Shown here in pieces: positions 58,341-64,000 of a stretch of DNA of 64,000 nucleotides. The stretch covers positions 2,666,001 to 2,730,000 of the forward strand of contig NC_019943.1 of the NCBI RefSeq assembly GCF_000327485.1, read 5' to 3'. The stretch is from Methanoregula formicica SMSP. GTDB taxonomy: Archaea; Halobacteriota; Methanomicrobia; Methanomicrobiales; Methanospirillaceae. The stretch's first letter is position 1. Each line of letters opens with the position of its first letter. A program made the position numbers and the translations under genes. Under the pieces are notes generated by a model. The model did no database searches, had not been told where the DNA came from, and worked only from the letters and a program-made list of their open reading frames with translations.

Positions 58341-58916
58341 TCACGCTTTCATGCCGAACCAGATGAAATCCAAGCCGTCTTCGATGATCCGTTCCCGCTC
58401 TTTTCTGTCATCCGTGGAGAGCGCATGGGCGATCATGCCCGAGAGGGCCGATGCCATCAGGCAGAAAAGGCCGGACGGTTCGACATTTCGGATCTCGCCA
58501 TCCCGAATCCCCTGCCGGACAAGTTCCTCCAGAAAGAGAAAATGGCTCATCCCCTCTTCGTGGGCGCTCGTGGAGACAAACGGGGAGTGGGCGAACTGCT
58601 CCATGAACTTCAGTTTCGCGGGATTCCTGATCCCCCACCCGGCCGCATTCTTCCCGAGCCTGCAGAATTTGTCCTTTGCCGTTTTCTCCGCGTCAAGGCC
58701 GCGGCCCATCGCCTGCGCCGCCTCGCTCTTCACCCGACGGTAGAGCGTGTCGATGAGTTCCTCCTTTGTTTTGAAATAAAAAAAGAGCGTCCCCGTGGCA
58801 ACCCCGGCTTCTTTCGAAATGAGTGAGGTCGGCGTGCCGGCAAAGCCCCGCTCGGTGAAGAGCCGGAGCGCCGTCTCCAGGATCGCTTCCTGCTTGTCGG
58901 GCGAAGGTTCACGCAT
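58341..58916 (-). CDS. TetR/AcrR-family transcriptional regulator
   Basis: This 191-residue protein has the TetR N-terminal HTH (QEAILETALRLFTERGFAGT, SLISKEAGVATGTLFFYFKT) and a C-terminal helical ligand domain with LMASALSGMIAHALS. It starts at 58916; the open frame extends to 59093 without a better start. It lies 8 bp downstream of the aldo/keto reductase stop, so AKR, TetR, ATPase and permease form one leftward unit. A palindrome at 60165-60178 is its probable operator. Confidence 0.92.
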   Translation of the reverse strand: MREPSPDKQEAILETALRLFTERGFAGTPTSLISKEAGVATGTLFFYFKTKEELIDTLYRRVKSEAAQAMGRGLDAEKTAKDKFCRLGKNAAGWGIRNPAKLKFMEQFAHSPFVSTSAHEEGMSHFLFLEELVRQGIRDGEIRNVEPSGLFCLMASALSGMIAHALSTDDRKERERIIEDGLDFIWFGMKA

Positions 58917-58924
58917 GCGACTTC

Positions 58925-60148
58925 TCACCCCAAAAAGAACCGTTTGACCCGTTTTGCCCGGTTGATGCACCACAGTCCGCCCTTCATGACCGGGACAGCG
59001 ATGTCCATCATCCCTTCCATCTCGCGCGAGACCTCCTTCATCAGGGACGGGATCGGGAGGTGCTGCGGGCACGCCTTCGCGCACTTGCCGCACTGCCGGC
59101 AGAGCCCGGCCGCGGTCTTCTCCCCCATGAGCCCGCCATGCCGGCCGATGTACTGGAACTTCCCCGCCGGGTCATGCGGGAAGAGGGCGTGTGCATTGTA
59201 ACTCGAAAAGACGCCGGGGATGTCGACACCGGCGGGACAGGGCATGCAGTACCCGCAGCCCGTGCACCCGACTTTCATCAACCGGCGGTACTCGTCCCGC
59301 ACCCTGCCGATGAGCGCCTGTTCATCGGGCGTGAGCGATCCCGGCAACGCCTCGCCCGCGACCCGGATGTTCTCGTCGATGTGGGCCTCATCGTTCATAC
59401 CGGAGAGGACAACGGTAACCTCCGGGTGGTCCCAGACCCAGCGCAGGCCCCACTCGGCCGGCGACCGCTTCACAGGAGATTCGGCCCAGATCTTCTCCAC
59501 GCTCCCGGGAGTCCGGCCGGCAAGATTGCCGCCCCGCAGCGGCTCCATGATCATGACCGCGAGGCCTTTTGCCGCAGCGTACTTCAGGCCCTCGGTGCCT
59601 GCCTGGATCTTCTCGTCAAGGTAATTGTACTGGATCTGGCAGAAGTCCCAGTCATACGCGTCCACGATATTTTTGAAATCGTCAAGGATCCCGTGGAACG
59701 AGAAACCGGCATGGATGATCCGGCCATCCGTTTTTGCAGCGTCAAGGAATTCAAGGACACCGAGGTCTTTCATGATCCGGAAACTCTTCCCGGCAAGGCT
59801 GTGGAGGAGATAGTAATCGATGTGATCGGTCCGGAGGATCTCCAGCTGGCCATTGAGGATCCGGTCCATGTCTTCGCGTTCGAAGACCTCCCAGTGAGGG
59901 AGCTTGGTCGCGATCCGGATCTTTTCGCGGTACCCGCCTTCAAGCGCCTTTGCAAGTACCTGCTCGCTCTTGCCAAAATGGTAGACGGGCGCCGTGTCAA
60001 AGTAATTGACGCCGCTGTCGATCGCGTGGCGGATCTGGCGGATTGCCCGCTCTTCGTCAACACTCCGGCCCTTTGAAGGGAGGCGCATGCAGCCGAAGCC
60101 GAGCGCGGAGAGCCGGTCCCCTGATTTGGGAACAGTCCGGTACAACAT
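58925..60148 (-). CDS. Aldo/keto reductase with C-terminal ferredoxin domain
   Basis: This 407-residue protein has an AKR barrel (ALGFGCMRLPSKGR, NYFDTAPVYHFGKSE with Asp and Tyr of the catalytic set, YYLLHSLAGKSF) followed by two [4Fe-4S] motifs (CTGCGYCMPCPAG and CRQCGKCAKACPQ). The fusion fits a 2[4Fe-4S] oxidoreductase that may use ferredoxin as well as NAD(P)H. I start it at ATG 60148, which has GGTG six bases upstream; the frame also has an ATG at 60160. The operator lies right upstream. Confidence 0.9.
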   Translation of the reverse strand: MLYRTVPKSGDRLSALGFGCMRLPSKGRSVDEERAIRQIRHAIDSGVNYFDTAPVYHFGKSEQVLAKALEGGYREKIRIATKLPHWEVFEREDMDRILNGQLEILRTDHIDYYLLHSLAGKSFRIMKDLGVLEFLDAAKTDGRIIHAGFSFHGILDDFKNIVDAYDWDFCQIQYNYLDEKIQAGTEGLKYAAAKGLAVMIMEPLRGGNLAGRTPGSVEKIWAESPVKRSPAEWGLRWVWDHPEVTVVLSGMNDEAHIDENIRVAGEALPGSLTPDEQALIGRVRDEYRRLMKVGCTGCGYCMPCPAGVDIPGVFSSYNAHALFPHDPAGKFQYIGRHGGLMGEKTAAGLCRQCGKCAKACPQHLPIPSLMKEVSREMEGMMDIAVPVMKGGLWCINRAKRVKRFFLG

Positions 60149-60164
60149 CGGGAACACCATGTAA

Positions 60165-60178
60165 ACTGACTGGTCAGT
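60165..60178. promoter_or_regulatory. TetR-type operator palindrome ACTGAC-TG-GTCAGT
   Basis: The perfect 6+6 inverted repeat with a TG centre lies 5-18 bp upstream of the longer AKR start and 148 bp ahead of the divergent aminotransferase. TetR-family operators often have this GACnnGTC form, and a TetR gene is in the same operon. Confidence 0.75.
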
Positions 60179-60325
60179 CAATATGTCGGGCAAGGTAATA
60201 AAGGTGCGGAATCCGCAAGAGCCGGGCCGACCTTCCCCTTACCCCGTTTCCATACCTTTTTTTCTCCCGCAGTCCAATGCACCGGAACTATCCGGCCGCA
60301 AACGGGCGCGGCCACGGGTCTTACC

Positions 60326-61501
60326 ATGCAGTACCAGTTCGCCGACAGGGTCGCACGGGCGCCGAAATCTTTTCTCGAAGAGCTCTTCCGGGTATCGTCC
60401 GATTCCTCCATCATCTCCTTTGCCGGGGGGCTTCCCTCAGCGGACCTGATCGACACGGAAGGGATCGCACGGGCAGCCCGGGAAGTTTTTGAGGAGGAGC
60501 CTAAGATCGCTCTCCAGTATACCACCACGGACGGCTACCTTCCGCTGCGGGAGTACATCGCGGATCGCTACCGGCGCCGGCTCGGCATCCCGGCAACCGC
60601 AGAGGAGATCCAGATCGTCAACGGCTCGCAGCAGTGCCTCGACCTGTTCGCCAAGCTCTTCCTGAACGCGGGCGACCACGTAGGCATGGAACGGCCCGGT
60701 TACCTCGGGGCGATCGAGGCCTTCTCGCTCTACGAGCCGGTGATCGACACCGTCCCGCTCGAAGAGGACGGACCGGACACCAAGGCGTTCCGGGACCTGG
60801 TCACATCCAGGCGCCCGAAATTCTTCTACGGGATTCCCAATTCCCAGAATCCCTCGGGCCGGACCTACTCGCAGGAGAAGCGGAAAGCAATCGCGGAGAT
60901 CCTTTCCGGCAGCGACACGGTCTTCTACGAGGACGACGCGTTCGGGGAACTCTTCTTCGATGCAAAACCCCGGCTGCCGGTCAAACGCTATGCTCCCGAC
61001 CAGTGCGTCATCTCCGGTTCGTTCTCCAAGACCGTTGCGCCCGGCATGAGGATCGGGTGGATGTTTGCCCCGGCCGAAGTCCTGAAACAGTTCAATGTCG
61101 TCAAACAGGCAGCCGACCTCCACTCCAACTTCCTCTGCCAGAAGATCCTGTACCGGTACCTCGCGACCCACGACCTCGATGCCCATATCCGGACGGTCGT
61201 GGCCGTGTACGGCAGGAAGTGCCGGCTGATGTGCGAGCTCTTCGATGACCTCATGCCGCAGCTGGCCCACACCAGCCCGGAGGGGGGCATGTTCCTCCTT
61301 GCAACCCTTCCTCCGGGCCTCTCCTCCCGTGCGGTCTTCGACCGGGGGGTAAAGGACAAGGTCGCTGTGCTCCCCGGCCTCCCGTTCTATGTGGACGGGG
61401 GCGGCACGGACACGATCCGGCTGAACTTCTCCTCAGCATCCGAAGAGCAGATCACGGAGGGGATGCACCGGCTCGCACGTGTCGTTGCCTCGTTCCGGTA
61501 A
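60326..61501 (+). CDS. PLP-dependent aminotransferase (class I/II, 2-aminoadipate-like)
   Basis: This 391-residue fold-type I aminotransferase has the PLP Lys in SGSFSKTVAPGMRIGW, VNGSQQCLDLFAKLF near the N terminus, and IPNSQNPSGRTYS. It resembles LysN/aromatic aminotransferases that act on 2-oxo acids. The closest function (2-aminoadipate, aromatic or alanine) cannot be told. It is divergent from AKR. AT-rich sequence at about 60230 may be its promoter. Confidence 0.9.
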   Translation: MQYQFADRVARAPKSFLEELFRVSSDSSIISFAGGLPSADLIDTEGIARAAREVFEEEPKIALQYTTTDGYLPLREYIADRYRRRLGIPATAEEIQIVNGSQQCLDLFAKLFLNAGDHVGMERPGYLGAIEAFSLYEPVIDTVPLEEDGPDTKAFRDLVTSRRPKFFYGIPNSQNPSGRTYSQEKRKAIAEILSGSDTVFYEDDAFGELFFDAKPRLPVKRYAPDQCVISGSFSKTVAPGMRIGWMFAPAEVLKQFNVVKQAADLHSNFLCQKILYRYLATHDLDAHIRTVVAVYGRKCRLMCELFDDLMPQLAHTSPEGGMFLLATLPPGLSSRAVFDRGVKDKVAVLPGLPFYVDGGGTDTIRLNFSSASEEQITEGMHRLARVVASFR

Positions 61502-61562
61502 AAAATAACGGATCACATAAATAGCGCTTTTTCCTGATGTACCAGTACAGGAAGAGATACCT

Positions 61563-63128
61563 TTGAAGAATCCTTCTGTACTTCTCATCATCCTCGTTCT
61601 GTGCGCTTTCTGTATGGCAGTCGCCGTACCGGTTGCCGCCGACGGGGAGACCACTACTGCCACGACCGAGCCAACATTTACCCTGCAGCCGGTCACCGCA
61701 CCGACAACAGAACCAACCGCACTGCCTACCACGGAACCGACGTCGATTCCCACCACGATCCCCACAACGGAGCCCACACAACCACCGACAACCGAACCCA
61801 CGGTCACGATCCCGACGGTCGTGACAACGGAACCGACCATAACGATCGAGCCCACATCAGTCGGCGGGGGGAAGGGGTACATTGACGTGTACAGCAACGT
61901 GAACGGCGCCTCGGTGTACTTCAATGGCAATTACGAAGGCCAGATATCTGCCGGCGTTCTCTCGGTCGGGGTCTCGCCCACCGGGAGCCCGGTGACGACC
62001 ATCCTTGTCTCAAAATCCGGGTACACCTCCTGGACAGGTGCACCCTCCCACATGCCCGCGGACGGCGAGCATGTGACAGTCAATGCAAACCTCCAGCCGG
62101 TAACAACGCCCCCGACCACAACCCCGCCGGTGACCACCGGGACCATCTACGCCCAGTCAAGCCCGTCGGGCGCCGCGATCTACATGAACGGTAACTTCTA
62201 CGGGTATTCTCCCGTGACCATTCCCGGTCTTGCACCCGGTTCCTATTCCATGAAAGCCTCCCTGAGCGGGTACACTCCCGACACCCGGGTCGTCACGATA
62301 ACAGCCGGCCAGACCACCACCTATTACCCGACACTCCAGCCGTCACCGCCCCCGCCCCGCAGCACCGGGACGGTCTCGGTGTCTTCGAATCCCACGGGCG
62401 CCCTTGTCTATGCCGACAACAACTACCAGGGGAAGGCACCCGTGACCGTCACCCTGTACCCGGGAAGCCACACCTTCCGGCTCACCCTTTCCGGCTACAG
62501 CGACTATGTGACGACCGTATACGTCAATGCCGGCAGCAGCCAGAACATCAATGCCGTCATGCCGCCGGGATCCTTTGGCACCGTGAAGGTCCTCTCCCTC
62601 CCGGGCGCCATGGTATCGATGGACAGCGCCGGGCAGGGGACGATCCCCTCGTCCGGCACCCTGACCCTGAACAATGTCGGTGGCGGAAACCATCTCTTCA
62701 AGGTGACGGCATCCGGCTACAATGACTGGATGAACACCGTTTATGTCCAGCCGAACGTGGTCACCTCCATCAACGCGGCCCTGACACCGGTCGGCCCCTC
62801 CCCGACACCGGTCCCGGCAACCGGTTCGATCCAGGTCACCACGACCCCGGACGGGGCCGAGATCTATGTCGACAACCTCTTCAAGGGCTACAGCCCGGCA
62901 ACGCTCACCGGCATAACGGCAGGCCAGCACACGGTCCTGCTGAAATATACCGGGTACATAGATTCCACCCAGTCCGTCATCGTGGGATCCGGGCAGACCA
63001 CCCCGCTGACCGTGACGATGCAGCCGGCCCCGGCGCCGACCCCGGCGTCGCCGCTCTCACCTGCGGCAGTCCTTGGAGGGATCGCGCTTGCGGTTGTCGC
63101 GGGCGCCGCTCTCAGGAGGCGAACCTGA
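61563..63128 (+). CDS. PEGA-repeat cell-surface protein with Thr/Pro-rich stalk
   Basis: This 521-residue protein begins with a signal peptide (LLIILVLCAFCMAVAVPVAA). A Thr/Glu/Pro repeat tract (TTEPT units, about 29-95) precedes about five PEGA domains (YIDVYSNVNGASVYFNGNYE, GTIYAQSSPSGAAIYMNGNF, GTVSVSSNPTGALVYADNNY, GTVKVLSLPGAMVSMDSAGQ, GSIQVTTTPDGAEIYVDNLF), and it ends in a membrane helix plus RRRT, a C-terminal anchor signal. The start is TTG. It is probably glycosylated on the Thr-rich tract. Confidence 0.9.
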   Translation: MKNPSVLLIILVLCAFCMAVAVPVAADGETTTATTEPTFTLQPVTAPTTEPTALPTTEPTSIPTTIPTTEPTQPPTTEPTVTIPTVVTTEPTITIEPTSVGGGKGYIDVYSNVNGASVYFNGNYEGQISAGVLSVGVSPTGSPVTTILVSKSGYTSWTGAPSHMPADGEHVTVNANLQPVTTPPTTTPPVTTGTIYAQSSPSGAAIYMNGNFYGYSPVTIPGLAPGSYSMKASLSGYTPDTRVVTITAGQTTTYYPTLQPSPPPPRSTGTVSVSSNPTGALVYADNNYQGKAPVTVTLYPGSHTFRLTLSGYSDYVTTVYVNAGSSQNINAVMPPGSFGTVKVLSLPGAMVSMDSAGQGTIPSSGTLTLNNVGGGNHLFKVTASGYNDWMNTVYVQPNVVTSINAALTPVGPSPTPVPATGSIQVTTTPDGAEIYVDNLFKGYSPATLTGITAGQHTVLLKYTGYIDSTQSVIVGSGQTTPLTVTMQPAPAPTPASPLSPAAVLGGIALAVVAGAALRRRT

Positions 63129-63129
63129 A

Positions 63130-63807
63130 ATGAAGTGTTCATGCCAGAAATCCACTCACCAGTACCTTGCAGCGATCCTCGTGATCATTATCATCGGGGC
63201 GCTCACCCTGTATGCCTACAATGGCGAACAGGATGCGCTCAAGGGCGCGACCGACAGGGGAATGAAAGCGACCGCGGGCGTCATGGCCACGCAGGTCCAT
63301 GGATACGAACTTGCGAACATCACCCCGGGCAACGAGAACGCCCCGGAGTACCTGGCGCTCGTTGAGAGACTCAACACCATGCGGAGCATGGATGACCATA
63401 TCCTCAACGCCTATATCCTGAAGGTCTACCCGAACAAGACCGCAGTCTTCCTGGTGGACGACCTGATGGTACAGGACCCGCAGGGCTCGGCACGGATCGG
63501 CGAGGTGTCCACCGCGCCGGACCAGAACGTGATCTTCCTCGCACTCTCCGGCCCGACCGTCTCGAAGCAGCCGTACACCACAAAGTACGGTTCGTTCATC
63601 AGCGCGTACGCCCCCATCGATGATTCTGTGGCCGATTCAACCGGAAACACAGCTGCGGTCCTCGCGATCGATGTCTCGGCACAGGAGTATACGAAGTTTA
63701 CCTCGCAGGGGACGATCATCCTTGTCACGGGACTGGTGGCGATCGTCCTTGCACTCTGCGCCATCTCCTGGTTTGGCCGCAAGGATGATGAGACAAAGTC
63801 CGGATAA
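63130..63807 (+). CDS. Membrane sensor-like protein with extracellular domain
   Basis: This 225-residue protein has an N-terminal helix (LAAILVIIIIGALTLYAYNG), an outer region of about 150 residues (VHGYELANITPGNENAPEYL, AVFLVDDLMVQDPQ) and a C-terminal helix (IILVTGLVAIVLALCAISWF). The two-helix bracket with an outer fold resembles single Cache sensor modules, without a cytoplasmic output domain. It lies 2 bp after the PEGA gene stop and is probably co-transcribed. Confidence 0.7.
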   Translation: MKCSCQKSTHQYLAAILVIIIIGALTLYAYNGEQDALKGATDRGMKATAGVMATQVHGYELANITPGNENAPEYLALVERLNTMRSMDDHILNAYILKVYPNKTAVFLVDDLMVQDPQGSARIGEVSTAPDQNVIFLALSGPTVSKQPYTTKYGSFISAYAPIDDSVADSTGNTAAVLAIDVSAQEYTKFTSQGTIILVTGLVAIVLALCAISWFGRKDDETKSG

Positions 63808-63865
63808 TTCCTCCTGCACAGGAGGCCCAAAACTTCTTTTTTCCAAAACTTCCCACAGTACCGGG

Positions 63866-64000
63866 ATGTTATCGTTCAGAACGTTATCTGTCATCGGGCT
63901 CTTTCTGCTGGCCCTCGTCCTCTCAGCAGGATGCACGCAGTCCGCCCCCGTAGTGATCCCGGAGTCCACTCCTTCAGGTACCCCGGTACCGGTCGTGACA
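63866..64000 (+). CDS. Lipoprotein, truncated by the window edge
   Basis: From ATG 63866 the open frame gives a signal sequence with lipobox (FLLALVLSAGCTQS), then a Pro/Thr/Ser-rich stalk (PESTPSGTPVPVVT). The Cys after SAG would be lipidated. The rest lies beyond the window. Confidence 0.75.
   Translation, partial: MLSFRTLSVIGLFLLALVLSAGCTQSAPVVIPESTPSGTPVPVVT

Noticed and set aside
1-64000. tRNA or rRNA genes
   Set aside because: No cloverleaf-like or conserved rRNA sequence was seen by eye on either strand; a tRNAscan-SE run would settle it.

Overview
The window reads as chromosome of a methanogenic archaeon. The best marker is a methyl-coenzyme M reductase system component A2 ATPase (AtwA) at 9639-11234. 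Supporting markers are families I know mainly from methanogens and other archaea (DUF2193, DUF2180, MTH865-like, DUF2769, DUF5320, UPF0316), archaeal TATA-like promoters, T-run terminators and a purS-purL type fusion. The protein set (PEGA-domain and DUF3821-like envelope proteins, many PAS histidine kinases, GC-rich codons) suggests Methanomicrobiales, probably Methanoregulaceae. The genus is inference. I saw no rRNA, tRNA, CRISPR array or intact insertion sequence.

Layout. (1) 0-8.7 kb is accessory: two UPF0316 membrane paralogs, small Cys-rich and helix-turn-helix proteins, a decayed duplicate of a DUF6448-ferredoxin cassette abutting a 5'-truncated siroheme sulfite reductase remnant, a cupin, and a three-gene unknown operon. 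(2) 8.7-12.6 kb: Mrp/NBP35 Fe-S carrier, AtwA and DUF5320, then a second leftward unit (Cys/His-rich protein, small unknown, DUF134 regulator). The promoter regions of the two units share a near-identical sequence. (3) 12.9-16.8 kb: ferrous iron uptake (two FeoA-like proteins, FeoB, a membrane protein, a FeoC-like protein), divergent from a DtxR-family repressor with two TTAGG/CCTAA-type operators between them. (4) 17.6-30 kb: a redox, metal and proteostasis island with isochorismatase-like hydrolase, aquaporin, DUF2180, DUF2193, MTH865-like, ferredoxin, DUF6448, winged-helix protein, a family 1 encapsulin shell with encapsulated ferritin cargo, superoxide dismutase, rubredoxin translationally coupled to DUF488, ATP-cone, DUF2769, two Hsp20 proteins, a second DUF488 and an SRPBCC protein.

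(5) 30.4-38 kb: signalling. A PAS histidine kinase overlaps a response regulator with a PadR-like output; then come DUF2178 plus an XRE regulator behind an operator-like repeat array, a fragment of the isochorismatase gene, and a second PAS kinase. (6) 38.1-41.6 kb: a tightly packed VWA (TerY-like), PP2C and protein kinase triad. (7) 41.6-55.4 kb: RNase II/R-type nuclease, RecQ, zinc-ribbon and envelope proteins, PurQ and PurS-PurL, TrmO, an orphan beta-class DNA methyltransferase and a DnaQ-fold protein. (8) 55.4-64 kb: HicB-like protein, ABC-2 exporter with TetR regulator and a palindromic operator, ferredoxin-fused aldo/keto reductase, PLP aminotransferase, and three envelope proteins, the last cut by the window edge.

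Non-coding structure is rich. There are three copies of a roughly 225-bp interspersed repeat (8.1, 12.7 and 17.4 kb), three intergenic islands made of short perfect hairpins (34.4, 43.4 and 55.8 kb), and several gene remnants. The strongest candidates for an under-described system are the encapsulin-ferritin operon with its unknown companions, the duplicated and decaying DUF6448-ferredoxin cassette, and the hairpin islands.
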